A stretch of 64,000 nt of DNA from assembly GCA_016858145.1 (NCBI GenBank), contig JAEHOE010000018.1, forward strand, positions 1,054,001 to 1,118,000. Reading direction: 5' to 3'. Below the pieces are notes generated by a model. It had not been told where the DNA came from. It made no database searches and saw nothing but the letters and a program-made list of their open reading frames with translations. The translations under genes were made by a program, and so were the position numbers. This document shows positions 10,665 through 22,800 of this stretch, in pieces. This stretch comes from Edaphochlamys debaryana. Taxonomy: Eukaryota > Chlorophyta > Chlorophyceae > Chlamydomonadales. The first letter of the stretch is position 1, and every line of letters starts with the position of its first letter.

Positions 10665-13303
10665 ATGGCTGTGAGTTCCCGCTTGAGCGACCAGGCTTCG
10701 CGCAGCCCAGCCCTAATCCCGCTCTTTACACTCCAACAGGACGACGAGGTGGAGCAGGTTGCTGAGGGCGTGAAGGAGCTGGACGGTGAGCAGGATTTAG
10801 CGACGGCGGCCTTCTGTCGGGACCGGGAGCTTCGGTGCTTATTGCTCCGTCCCTAACCGTAGTGGCTGACAACGATGAGCTGAGCCTGGACCTCGGCAAG
10901 AAGAAGAAAAAGAAGAAGAAGGAGATGACGCTCGATCTGGTGAGCGTCTGGGCCTGCACGCGAGTTGAACCCGCAGAACACTAGTGGATGTACGGATCGT
11001 GCTCTAACTGCGCGCGCTGCCGATGGATGCAGGACGGTGGCGAGGCCGCGCCAGCTCCCGCCCCTGCTGGCGGGGACGATGGCATGGAGCTCTCCCTGGA
11101 TCTGGACCTGAGCAAGAAGAAGAAGAAGAAGAAGAAGGTGGATTGGGACTGAAGCGCGAGTGCCGGGGGGCAGGGATGCTGGTGGGGGTACCGCAGCGGA
11201 GGTGGCCCAACTGGGGTGGGCCAGGCACAGTCCCTTGGTGGCCTCGCGCTTTCCCCTCCCTCAAAGCAGCCCATCCATCCGCCAACGAATCTCCCCTCTC
11301 GTGCTGCTGCAGACCCGCGCTGAGGAGGACTTTGAGGAGGGCGAGGAGGGCGCCGCGGGCCCCGCCGACGACGGGCAGGAGAAGGCGGCCGGCAAGTTCC
11401 CCTGGTCGGGCACGGACCGCGAGTACGACTACGAGGAGCTCCTGGGTGAGGCCCGTGGGGGGCCAAGGGCATGGCGAGGGAAGGCTGGGAAAGGGCCGGC
11501 GGGGGCGTGGATACCGAAGGGGTAAGAGGGAGGCGGAGGGGCCAGCCCGCGGCAGGGCGCCAGAGAACCCGAATGTCGCCTGGCTGCGAGGTAAGACGGG
11601 GCACCAAGCGCTGTTCCGAAGGGGTGACTGGTTCGGTCACTTGGGCATGGGGCTATCGCATTGGGTTCAGCATTGGTTTTTGCGGAGATGGGAGACATTA
11701 AGGGGCAGGGGGAGTTAGGAGGGCCTCGCGCTCCGGTACCAGTACCGGTATGCAGGGGAATACGCCCCGCCGCACAACGGGGGCGTGCGAGGGGCAAGGG
11801 GCCGAACGCAGAGTTCTACGATGGCGGGGCCCTGGGTGTGGACGGCAGGCTGGGGCCTGCAATTTGGCGAAGGCGGAAGCGTGTGCGGAGTCCGGTGGCT
11901 GGCCGCTGCGGGACATGGGATGCATGCTGTCGAGGCATTGGTGCACTGGGACTGGGCCTGGCTACTCAGTCTGTCTCGTCTTGGCAGGCTGCTGCTACAT
12001 CTTGCGCTTGCCCTGACCCTTTTGGCGCCGTGACCTCCGCCCTCCACAGAGCGCGTGTTCGGCATCCTGCGCGAGAAGAACCCCGAGCTCACGGGAGAGC
12101 GCCGCCGCACCGTGCTCAAGCCGCCGCAGGTATGTGTGCCCGGCTGCTCGGCCGGAGCATCCCTTTCGCCCTGGACTTGGCTGCGTGCCGGGGTTGCTGG
12201 AGTGTGTCACAAGAGCCGGCACTTGATGCGCTCTTCAAGGTCGCTCCCCTCCTCATTCCTGCTGACCTCCTCATACGGCCTGCTGCTCCCTGACCCCAAT
12301 GCCCCCAGGTGGCGCGTGAAGGCACCAAGAAGACGGTGTTCACCAACTTCATGGACCTGTGCAAGGCCATGAACCGCCAGCACGAGCACGTGTCGCAGGT
12401 GGGGAGCGGCGGCCTGGCAGCGTTCTGGCCGGGCTCTGGGGCCCCTGTCTAGTATCTACCGGAAGATGCGCGGAGGGGGCCCTTGGCGGCCGGGGGCAGG
12501 GGACTCGTTGTGCGTGAGCCCGCTTCGCCCGTGTTGTGTGAGCGCGCGGCGGCTGCGCTGTGTGGCCTGGGTTCAGGCGGCGAGCAAGGACAGTCCTGAG
12601 CCGACCCCTGTCGTGTGGGCGCGTAGCAGCTCGTCCTTGACTCGGCTGACCGCATGCTTGACTCTTTCCTTTCGCCACTGCAGTACCTGCTTGCCGAGCT
12701 GGGTACCAGCGGCAACCTGGACGGCCAGCAGCGGCTGATCGTCAAGGGCCGCTTCCTGCCCAAGTCCTTCGAGACCGTGCTGCGCCGCTACGTGAACGAG
12801 TGAGCGCGCATTACAGACCGCAACCTTAGCCAGTCCCCTCACTTTTGCCGCCGGGGCAAGACTGCGTTTGGCCTTCTGCTTGCACACCAAATGAGAGTTT
12901 GCCCCCGCATGGCACGCCTCCGCTTCTCACCCACTCACCAACCCGCCCGTTCCCGCGCAGGTACGTGCTGTGCCCCGGCTGCAAGTCGGTGGACACGCTC
13001 CTAGATAAAGACAGCGCCACGCGTCTGATGCACCTGCGCTGCCAGCAGGTGCGTGGGGGGAGGGGCGGTCCCGGGGCAGACATGGGCCGCGCCTCCGCGC
13101 TGTCGTATGGCATGAACCTGCGCCTAAACCTGCGGGGATTGACGATGAGGCCAGCGTGTGGCCTCTTGCTGCGGCAACTGAGCAGACTCCCCGCTGGTTC
13201 TGGTTCTCTCCCCCGCCCGCAGTGCGGCGCCTCGAGGACGGTGCAGGCCATCAAGGCGGGTTTCGTGGCCCGCACGACCAAGCGCGCGGCGGAGCAGAAG
13301 TAA
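10665..13303 (+). CDS. Translation initiation factor eIF2 subunit beta
   Basis: Beta subunit of the eIF2 GTPase complex that delivers initiator Met-tRNA to the 40S ribosome. Coding exon 1 is only six bases (ATG GCT, 10665-10670), followed by a gtgagt donor. Exon 2 starts at 10740 ([14 protein letters not shown]). Two lysine blocks, each preceded by a SLDL-type motif, lie in the acidic N-terminal part; lysine blocks of this factor bind eIF5 and eIF2B-epsilon. Animal and yeast proteins usually have three. The conserved core follows ([64 protein letters not shown]), then a C-terminal zinc ribbon CPGC...CQQC. The protein ends KRAAEQK at 13303. About nine exons, all joined in phase. A TGTAA at 13826-13830 is a candidate poly(A) signal. 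Confidence 0.95.
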
Positions 13304-13972
13304 GCGGGCGGCGCGGAGCGGCGGCAGACGGCGTGCGGGGAGCGCGGCGCAGGCGCAGGCAGAGGAGCGGATCGTGGAGGAGGCGCGGCGCGGAGGGCCC
13401 GCAGACGAGGAGGCTGCAGGCCGGCACGTCGGGCCGTGCTGGGGGCTGTGCAGGAGCCTCCGTGGAATGCACGGCCGTCGGCTTGTGGTGTGCCGCGGAG
13501 GCAGCGGGGCGGCAGTAGGCCGCTGGGTTGGGGAGCATGGGGGGGGTCCGTGAGGCGGTCCCCGCTTTAGAGCGTCCCACGTGACGGGGACAGGAGACTG
13601 ATGGAAGGGGGCCCGCTGGGGCTGACTGGGATGACATGTGGTGCACACGAGCCGTCAGCGCGGCAGGAGTAGCGCGGAATCCGCGAAGAGCTGGGAGCTG
13701 GGGCGGCCGCAGCAGGCTTGTGTGGAGAGGCTTAGGTGTCAGAGCGCGGCAAGGAGGCGGACCGCGGGCGCAGCGCAGGGGTGAGACACAGTTGCCAGAG
13801 ACGCAGGATGCAGGGCACCAGCTGTTGTAAGGCCGTACGGTGTTGCACCATGCAGGCTCCGCTTTGGTCCTTGACCCCCGCTGCTGGACCAGCACAACAA
13901 CCCAGCTCAGCAGACCTAAGTACCACCACTACTCAAGAGCTACTTGTAGCCCGCAAGTAGCCGGCGTCACTT
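13304..13972. other. 3' UTR of eIF2-beta and intergenic DNA
   Basis: Contains TGTAA at 13826-13830, about 520 bases past the stop, a plausible cleavage signal. The last 140 bp presumably carry the promoter of the next gene. No other coding segment seen. Confidence 0.4.
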
Positions 13973-16278
13973 ATGCTTCGGGGCCGCCGAGTCCCAGCGC
14001 CTGCCCACCTGCGTGTGCACAAGTTGTGGCGGGTCTACCTCGTGCTAGCTGTGCTCCTAGCGCTTGGCGCCTTGCAGATACTCCTGAGCCACGTATCGCA
14101 TAGGAGCACGGAGCACGGAAAGCCCTCGCGTCGCGAGCTGTCGCGGCTTGCCAAGGTGTTCCCGAGGCGCGTTGCTTATCGCTCAGCCGTCTTCGCGGAC
14201 GCTCGCTCCGGCTCTTGTGCTAGTCATGCAGCTTGGGGCGACTCATACGTGCAAGAGGCGCTTGCTCTGGCGCGGCGTAGCGGATTCGTGGTGCCATGCC
14301 GCGAGCTGCCGCGAGCGCTCAACCTCACCGTCTGCGTGGGCAAGTGCATCATCGCTGCCAACCTGCACAACTCTGAGCACGTACTGCCGAACCTGCTAGT
14401 CCAGCTGGTTCGCGCAGCGCAGCTGCTCGGCCCCGCCAACCTGCTCGTCTCCATCTACGCCGGGGGCAGCACCGACGCCACGGCCGAATGGCTCGAGCTC
14501 CTGGAGAGCGTGCTGCGCTCCCTCGGCGTCGCCACGTCCATAAGTCCTCGCGGCAAGCTACGGCGCGCCCGGGGCCAGGACCGCATCGCCTTCCTGGCGT
14601 CAGTGCGGCAGGCCGCCGTCGACCAGGCCGCCGTCGCCTGTGCCCATCTGGGGCCCGACTGGATCCTCCCCGGAGCCCCCTCCTCAGCCTCTACCGCATC
14701 TTCCACAGTCCGAGGTGTCGGCCGTGATCATAACTCGGAAGGCTCGGCCCAGGGCTCGGCAGGGCAGGCTGCCGCGCGCTCCGCCGCCGCCTGCGCGGCG
14801 GCCCACCTGGTCTTCCTCAACGACGTCTTCTTCGACGCCGCGGATCTCATACGGCTGCTGCAGTACAGATCTGGATCCTCCGGATCTGCCTCATCTCAAA
14901 CTACAGACCCCGCTGGATCTGCTGCTGGTTCCAGGGGCCCCGGGGCATCCCCACACGCGGACCTGGTGTGTGGGGTGGACGTGGAACCCATCCTAGCCGA
15001 CCTTCCGGAGGCCCAGCAGAGGGCCGCCATGGCCGCCCACCTCACCTCCGTCCTGGGGGTGCCCGCGGCCCTGGCCCGCCGCCTGTCCGGCCTCAGCCTG
15101 CCCTTCAGGTGAGCAGTAACGTGGACGGTTCGGGGGCGAAGGGCGTGGTCCCGAGGTCCGTAATGGGCATCGCCCTGAATCCCGCCTTCCCGAACTCACT
15201 GGCCTCCTTCCATGAATGTCCCGGACGCTAATTCTTACCCTTCTCAAGTCGAGCACCACCGCCCCCCGCGTCCTTAGCACATTCTATCATTCCATGGGCG
15301 TGTCTGACCCTCCTCGTCGAGAGCTCTAGCAACCCGCCCCCCGCCCTCGCCTCTTGGCAGGTACTGGAAGAAGGCCTACCGGCGGTCGGACTCGCTGCTG
15401 CGCGCCCTGCCGCTGCTGCTGTACGACGTGTGGGTGGCACGGGACGTGGGCGGCGGCCGCCTGTATCGGCCCTGGCCCTTCAGCCGCCACGAGGCGTCGG
15501 CGCGGGTGGGGAGCCTGTGGGGGGGGGCGGTCGGCTGCCTGGGGCGGGGCAAATGCCACGGGCGCCAGCACAGGGCTGCCTGCGGACGCCCTCGAGGGAC
15601 GCCCTCCAGCCTACTACCCTCCCGCCGCCTCACTCTTTCCCTTCTTCGCGCCCTCCCCTTTCCGTAACCCCACCCACCCCCCAGCGCCTGGCCGCGGGCC
15701 TGCCCGTTGCCGCGCACTGCTGCTGGAACGGCCTGGCCGCACTGCCCGCGGCGCCGCTGCTGGCCGGGGCCGTGCGCTTCCGCGCCCATGCGCCGGGCGA
15801 GTGCGCGGCCTCTGAGTGCTCCCTGCTGTGCGACGACCTGCGGGCCGCGGGCCTGGGCCGGGTGGTGGTGGACCCGAGCGTACGGGTGTCGTACCGTTCT
15901 GTGGCTGCTGAAAGGCTCTTTTGGGCGGAGGGTGGAGGGGCAGGGTTGGGGATGGGGTTAGGAGGTGCGGGGAGAGGGGGTGGAGGGACGGGGTCGGGGA
16001 TAGGGGGGAGCGTGGAGGGGACGACGGGTGGGGGTGGGAGCGGTGGAGGGGGGAGGGGGGAAGGGGCCGGGGGAGGGGAGGCGGGGAGGGCGGTGGGTCT
16101 GGAGGCTGTGCCTTTGGTGGCGTGGAGTGAGGGTCTGCTGGCGGATCTGGAGGCGTGGCGGGGGGCGCAGGGGCCCCCGGCGGGCAGCGCCGAGTGCTGC
16201 GGGCTGCTGCCGGGGCGGGAGGGGGTGGACCTGGAGCACGGCTGCGTGCGGGTGGGGCCCGGGGCTGCAGGTGGATAA
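13973..16278 (+). CDS. CAP59/CMT1-like mannosyltransferase
   Basis: Predicted Golgi glycosyltransferase of the CAP59_mtransfer family (fungal alpha-1,3-mannosyltransferase CMT1 and relatives). Exon 1 (13973-15111) starts MLRGRRVPAP and has a type II membrane anchor (YLVLAVLLALGALQILL). Family landmarks: VCVGKCIIAANLHNSEHVLP, SIYAGGSTDATAEWL, the acidic LVFLNDVFFDAADLIRLLQ and ADLVCGVDVE. Exon 2 (15361-15505) holds YWKKAYRRSDSL, exon 3 (15685-16278) holds AHCCWNGLAAL, ASECSLLCDDL and RVVVDPSVRVSYRS. Past this lies a glycine-rich linker of about 60 residues and a Cys-containing tail. All joins keep phase. Ser/Thr/Gly-rich inserts around 14700-14770 and 14870-14950 are unlike the fungal proteins. 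The tail may hide one more intron. Confidence 0.85.
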
Positions 16279-16566
16279 GGACGCGGTGATAAGTAAGGCA
16301 CTTGGCGAGCTGTGCAGGAGGGAGGAGAGCGGAGCTGCACGCGCGGCGGAGCGCGTCGGGGAGCTCGAGCGGGGGGCGATTCGGCGTCACGCGGGCCTCG
16401 GACCAACCTCTGTGTTACCGCGCGCGTTACCTTTGCTGGCCCACCCTCCGCTGCAGCCAAACACCGATTGAAACAACCATCCGCTCCCCACCTCGAACGC
16501 CCGCAAAAAGCTGCAGTCTCCGCTCTCCGTGCACGGCCACCTCCTTCCTCGCGACCCGCCGCCAAA

Positions 16567-18684
16567 ATGGCCTCCTCGCGGCCGCACCCCGGCTCGCTCT
16601 TCTCCTCCCTGGCCGCGCTGCTGCCGCCCTCGCAGCACTCCCGCGACGGCGCCTCTTCCGGCGGCAGCCCCACGCCCTCCACCGCCACACCCCACAGCAG
16701 CGACGGCGGCGCCCCCACCACCCCTGCGGGTCCCGAGGCCGCGGGGGCCGGCCCGCTGGCGCCCGGCTGGGGCTCCGGCCCCGGGTCGTGTGTGGTGGTG
16801 GGGGAGGCGGTGCTGTCGGCGGAGGCCCTGCCGGCGGACGTCAAGGACGCCCTGGGGCGCACCCTGGCCATGGTGTGTTGGGGGAGGGAGAAGGAAGAGG
16901 GGAAAGGGGGCCTAGAGGGGGAAAGGGGGAAGGCGCGGGGGGCAGGGGCGGGAGAGCTTGGGGGGCGGGGGTCAGGGGGGAAAGGGAGTGACTAGAGAGC
17001 GGAGGTGGGGGAGGAAGGGGGGAGGCGGGGAGTGGTAGAGGAAGACCGGAAGGCAGAGTGGGCCAGGTGAGTTGCTTGGTGGGGGGCAGGACTTCAGGCA
17101 GGGACCCGCAGCGCCCTCCCTACGCCCTGCTTCCTTGACCCCCCTCCCCCCCTCCCCCAGGTGGCGGGCACCAGCAACGCCCGGGACACCCGCCGCATCC
17201 TGGCCGACCACTACGACAGGCGAGGGGGGGGGGGAGGAGAAGGGCAAGGGAAGGGGGAGCAATAGGGGGTGAACTGCGACGTCTTGGGGGATGAAGGGGG
17301 GCCAGGGGGGCAGGCGCGCGGGGCCTCAAGGCGGGGGCCAGAGCCCGGGGAGGGCAAGTGGGGGATGAGGATGAGGATGGGGAGAGGGCAGGGAGGAGTG
17401 GGCCGAGGCACGGCATTCCCTATCCCGCCCTTCCACTCTGCCCTCCCCACTCTCCCTCCCCCCCCAGGTTCGCTGTGTTTGAGTCCAACCTGCTCTGGTG
17501 CCCCCACTCCTCGGCGCTGGTGGCCTGGCCGGGGCTGGCGCGGGCGCTGCTGATGCCCCTGGTGGAGGCCATACGGTGGGGGGGGGGCGGGCAGGAGAAA
17601 GGGGACGAGACGGAAGGGGTGGAAGCGGAGAGTGTTTGAATGGGGATTGGGCCCACAGGCTACACCAGCTGCTCCGTAACTACGCCCCGTCCCGCGCACC
17701 TACGCCCTCCCCCCCTCACCCACCCAGGTGCCACCGGGTGGTGGTGCGGCGGCTGAGGGCCGCGGGCGGCGCCCCGGCGGCGGCGGAGGAGGGCGACGCG
17801 GCGCCGCAGGGCCGGGGCGGCGGCGGCGGGGCGCAGCGGCGGGAGCCGGAGGAGGTCATGGAGGTGGGGGTGCAGGGGGCCAATGCATGGCGGGGGCAGG
17901 GGCGGATGGTGGTCGTCATTGAGAGCTGTTGCTCCCATGCGGGGCGCTTGAGTCAACCTGATCTCACAGCCCCTGACTTGCCTCTGCCCTCTTTCGGCGT
18001 CTCCCTCGTTCCCTTGTCCTCACCCGGTCACCGCCTCCTCCCCTTTCACCCCCCCCCTTCCCCCCTGCCCCCCCCCAGATGCAGCTGGACGTGTCGTTCG
18101 CGTGGCGCCCCCTGGGCCCCCTGCACTCGCTGCTCACCTCCTGGGGCATGGCCTTCGCTGGGTCCCTGCTGCCGCTCACGGCCACGGAGCACACCATCAC
18201 GCTGGCGGTCAACCGGCAGGGCAGGCGAGCGGGGGCGGGGCGCGGGGGGGCGGAGGCACGGGGGGGAGGCTGGACGCAGGGGGGCGGGGGCCGAGGGCGT
18301 GGAGGCGGAGGGCACGGGGGGCCACGGGGGTGAGGCTGGGGAGGGGGCCAGACAGGGTGCCAGAGTTGGGGGTGGAGGGAAGACGAGGGGGCGGAAGGGT
18401 AAGAGACGTCCGGCTGCAACCACCACCCCCGCCAGGTGCCGTTTCCTGGGGCAACATCCCCCATTGCCCAGCCCCCGCAGGCCCCCACCCCCTTCATCCC
18501 CCTTTCCCCCAGCGGCCCACTCTTCGCCTGACCCCTCCCCTCCCCCCCCCTCCCCCCCTCCCCCCCCAACAGGGTGGTGGCCCACAGGGACCTGGTCCAC
18601 GGCCTGCCCTCCGCCCCCCTGCCGCTCAAGGGGGCGCTGGGGCTGGCCACCCCCCTGCTGGCCACACTCATGCACGCGGCCTAG
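16567..18684 (+). CDS. Uncharacterised protein, possible NTF2-like fold
   Basis: Six exons joined in phase: 16567-16872, 17161-17219, 17468-17575, 17728-17863, 18079-18224, 18573-18684. The start is at ATG 16567, in a good context (ccaaaATGG). A low-complexity Ser/Pro/Gly N-terminus of about 75 residues may be a targeting sequence. The rest reads RRILADHYDR, FAVFESNLLWCPHSSALVAW, RALLMPLVEAIRCHRVVVRR, a Gly/Glu-rich insert, SFAWRPLGPLHSLLTSWGMA, TEHTITLAVNRQGRVVAHRD and PLKGALGLATPLLATLMHAA. The order (helix, FES/FxxP-like strand, strands ending GRVVAHRD) recalls NTF2/SnoaL-like domains, but I cannot confirm it. Introns 2 and 5 start with GC (gcgagg, gcgagc); no GT is available at either site in the right phase. 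Confidence 0.65.
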
Positions 18685-19840
18685 GGGGGAGCGCGGACGA
18701 GCTCAGGGGAGGGGGACGGTGTGAACAGCGTCTCTGCAGCCCCTAGGGGGGGGGAGCAAGGCCGCCAGGGAGGCTGCTGGACACATGCATGCTCGCTGTG
18801 TGTGTGTGTGGTGTGGGTGTGGGGGTGTCGAGGGTGAACGACGTGGCAAGGGAGCGGCATCGTGGAGGCGAAGCAGCCATGCGCCATGCGGGCATGTGGA
18901 CGCCGATGGCTAAGGGGAGGGGACGGCGGGACAGGCCGGGGACCGGGGCTGATGAAGACCCTTGCGCAAAAGGCCTAGGGGGTAGTGGGGGGAGAGGACC
19001 TGGGAGGGGTCAGTGCCGGTGTGCTGACCCAGCTCCACGGAGGGTCATGTGCAGGGGGTGGCTGGCATAGCGCCGTGCTGAGGGATGGCAGAATCGAAAG
19101 TGCGTGGCAAAGATGAGGTTGTGTGGAGGGACCACTGCAGAAGCCGTGGAGCGAGGAGATGCCGTGTCGAGCCGCATGCAGAGGGCGGGCGCTGGGGGAG
19201 GGAGGGACAGGGGAGGTCCTATCCATGCAGGGCGCTTCCACCCGTACCTGCATGTATGCATCTGGCCGCCCACGCGGCACGTGCTGACTGGCGCTGGGGT
19301 CGGTCTGTGGACTGTGGTTGAGGACTGCGCACCCTAGGGCCCAGGGATAGGGAGAGGGATGCAGGGCTCGCCAGGCCCTGCCGTGATGGGCCCTGACTGG
19401 CCGCGGAGCGTTTGCCATGGGGATCTGCGCATACCGTACGGATTTACACTGGAACTCTGCTCGCCCCACCAGACCGCAGCCCAAGCGCGTTGCGTGATCA
19501 TGATAACAATCTCAGCCATTGCTCTGCCGAATCACTGGCTCCTCGCACTGCTATGGCATCGTCTATCCAGCTCACGTCTACCTCACCTTTGCGACGCCCT
19601 TTGCCGTCCTGGACGCCGCCCCCATCGCTTGATCACCCTCCTCCCCTGCTAGCTTCTGACCTAGCACTCGGTCACGACACCCCTGCCTCAGCCCCCGCAG
19701 GCCCCAACCTGTGGACGCCGTAGGCGCTTGAGCTGCCCCCTGGCGCCCAAGCCCTTGTGTACGAACCGGCCCCCTCCTGCCCCTGCCCGGACCCCCCACT
19801 CGCCCAGCCACTGGCCCCCGTCCCCCGTTGCACCCCTCCG
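18685..19840. other. Convergent intergenic interval
   Basis: Lies between two genes that converge. TTACA at 19443-19447 (TGTAA on the minus strand) could be the poly(A) signal of the minus-strand dehydrogenase gene. A short TG run sits near 18797. No exon recognised. Confidence 0.4.
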
Positions 19841-22800
19841 CTACCCCTCTTCCCGCCGCCCCTGCGCCTGGCTCCCCGTCCCCTCGCCGCCACCCGGCCC
19901 CGCCCGCCCCTCCCCCGCGGCCCCGCTCACCTCCCCACCCGCACCCCTCCCATTCCCTCCCGCCCCCCCGCCAGCCACCGCCCCTGCCCCCGCCTCGGCG
20001 CTCCCCGCCGCTCCCCCGCTCGGCCCCGCGCCCCCGCCCGAGGCCTGCCGCTCGTGCTCCCGCTCCCACGCCTCCTCCGCCACCGCCCGCGCCGCCTCCC
20101 GCTCGCCCCGCTGCTCCTCCTGCATGGACAGCCGCACCAGGTGCGCCCGCAGCGTCGCGGCCTCCTCGGGCCCCCCCAGCTCCGCAACGTCCACCTCCTC
20201 CAGCGTCTGCGGGGGCAGCAGGGGGAAGGGGGTGGGGGAACGTAATCACCGGGAATGAGATCGCGGGTTCGGGGGAGTCGTGGGGCTGTTCCTGCCTTTG
20301 GGCAGCCATCCTTGCCAAGCAAGAGGAGAGCCCAGCGAGCCAGACCGGGAGAAGGGCTCCCCATCTGCAACCCGTACGTGCGCCCACGTCCCCTCTCCGG
20401 CATGCCAAGGGTGCCCGTGAAAGCGAGAAGAGAACATTGCGGCGGCCCGACGGCCCCGCCCCTGCCCCTGCCGGTACCGGTACGCGCCCACGTCCCCTCC
20501 CCTCCCTGCCCCCGCTCGCCTGCGTGATGAACGGGTCCAGGCTCTTGCCCAGGCCGTACACCACGAAGCCGATGGAGCGCATCTCGTCGTGGTCCAGCAT
20601 GTTGCGGCCGTCAAACAGGAAGGCCTGGGGAAGCAAGGGGGCAGGGGGGGTGGTTGCGCTGAGCGAGATCGCAGTTGCGGCGCGGGCAAGCGATGCGGCG
20701 TCTGTTGCCCCTGAACCCTGGCGAACCGAACTCCCCCCCCCGCCCCACCGGCTTCATCATGGAGGCGTAGATCTGCTGGAAGTCCAGAGACCTGCGCAGG
20801 GAGGGGCGCAGGGAGGGGCGAGGGATGATGAAACGACGGAGCTTAAGAATACTTGATGAGTGAGCACGCACGCCATCCACTGGGGAAACGAGAGGGCTTC
20901 TCGGAACCGCCTGGCACCGCACGCCAACCCCCCACGCGCAGCTCCGTCCTCGCTTCACATCATCCACACCACAGCCTCACCCCGGCTCCGCCCCCGCCCC
21001 CCACCTGAACTCGGGCCACTCCGTGAGCACGCACACGCCGTGCGCGCCCCTGCAGGCCTCCTGCGCCGTGCGCGCCACGTCCACGGTGGCCAGCGACACG
21101 GTGGTCTGCTGGTAGCGGGGGTGCTCCATGGCGCCCTTGGGCAGCTGCATGTCCAGGTGGATCTGCTCGGGGCTCACCTGGGGTGCGTGGGAGGGTGGGA
21201 GGGTGGGAGTGGGGAGGGTGGGGGCGGATGGGAGAGCGTAGGGAGAGAGGGAGGGGTGGCGGGTCTGGCGAGTGAGGGGATGGATGGGAGGGCAGGGAGG
21301 AAGGGAAGCGGGCCGGGCTCATGGGAGCCTCGCCTGGCCTACCAAGGCCGATCCAAGGCCGGGGGCGGTAAGCGGTAAGTAAGGGCACAGGGACAGGACC
21401 CGGGCCCAACCCAACCCCGGGCCCAAGCGGGCCCCCCCCTGGGCCCGGCCGGGGCCCACCTTGGGGTCGTACACCGCCAGATGCGCCCCGTCCAGCAGCA
21501 GCCCCCGGCATATGTCAATGGCGGCTGTGTCGCGTGTGTCGGTGGTGTGGGCCTTGTAGGCGAAGCCCAGCACGGCGATGCGCTTGCCCTGGGGGGTGGA
21601 AGGGCGGTGGCGGGTGGACGGTTGAAGGGGGTGCGTGATTGAGCGGGCGGGCGGCTGGGAGGGTGGCGTGACAGGAGCGGGGGCAGGGCTCGGGGCTGGC
21701 GCGGGGACCAAGGCAGGGGCCGCTGCACGGGCGCAGGGGCGCCAGCGAGGTTGGCCGGGCGGTAACGCTCACTTTGATGGTGTTGAACATGCTGCTGATG
21801 ACGCGGCGCACGAAGCGGCCCTTGATCCAGTCGTTCATGTCCACCACCTGCGGGGGGGGAAGGGGTGGTGTGGGTCGGGTCGTTGAACTGCAGGGTGCGC
21901 AGTGATGTGGGTCGGGTCAGAGCCCTTCACCTTACGCTACCCCGTGTTTGCTCCCGCAAAGGGAAGAGGGCACACCCCGGACGCACAGCCCATGCGCCCT
22001 CGCCCACGTCCCGCCCCCCCAGCTGCCGTACGGTACGGCCGGTTCTGCTCACGTGCTGCCAGTACTGCGCGATGGCCGGGAGCCCCAGGGACTCGCAGAT
22101 GTACACCAGGTTGAGCACGTGCTTCTGCAGCGCGGGGCCGCCGAAGCCGCAGCCCGCCATCAGGAAGCGCGGGCCGATGCGGCTGTCCGTGCCGATGGCG
22201 TGAGACACCTGCGCAACACACACCCGGGGCAAGACCAGCCTGAGCACGGTTCGCAATGCGATGCCCGCCGGATCACCCCTGGTAACACCGCTGGGTAGAG
22301 CACCGCAACCCTGCGTCCAGCGGCAACCGCCCCGAGCCGCTCTCCTACCCACTGCCCCCGCCAACAAAGGGCCGGCCGGCCTCCCTCACTCCGCTCCCAA
22401 GCCCCCGCGCGCCCACCTGCTGCACGTCCGCGCCCGTCTCCTCGCACAGCGCCGAGATGGCGTTGATGGAGGATATGCGCTGCGCCAGGAAGGCGTTGGC
22501 GGCCATCTTGGCCAGCTCCGTGGACCACAGGTTCATGGTCAGCACGCGCTCGGCGGGCACCTGGGCGGAGGTGGGAGGGTGTTTGAGCTCAAGCGAAATA
22601 GCTTCGCCAGTTCAGGGGGTCAGGTTGCTTGTGTGCTTCAGTCCATGGCTGGGGAGAGCAGGGGCCTGAAGGCCGCAGGCGGGCGGGTGCTCGGGAGAAG
22701 CGCGTGGCAGGCAGCGGGTCTAGGGCCGCGGCCGACCCACCCAGCGGCGGTACAGGCGCGCCAGGCTCTCCACGGCCGCGTGGCCCTCTTGCGTGTCCGC

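Noticed and set aside
15958..16130. Glycine-rich stretch read as an intron of the mannosyltransferase gene
   Set aside because: The frame stays open and no pair of sites gives a clearly better protein; kept as a linker, with the doubt noted.
18530..18572. Long C runs as a regulatory element
   Set aside because: They are the pyrimidine tract of a 3' splice site; similar tracts precede most exons in this window.
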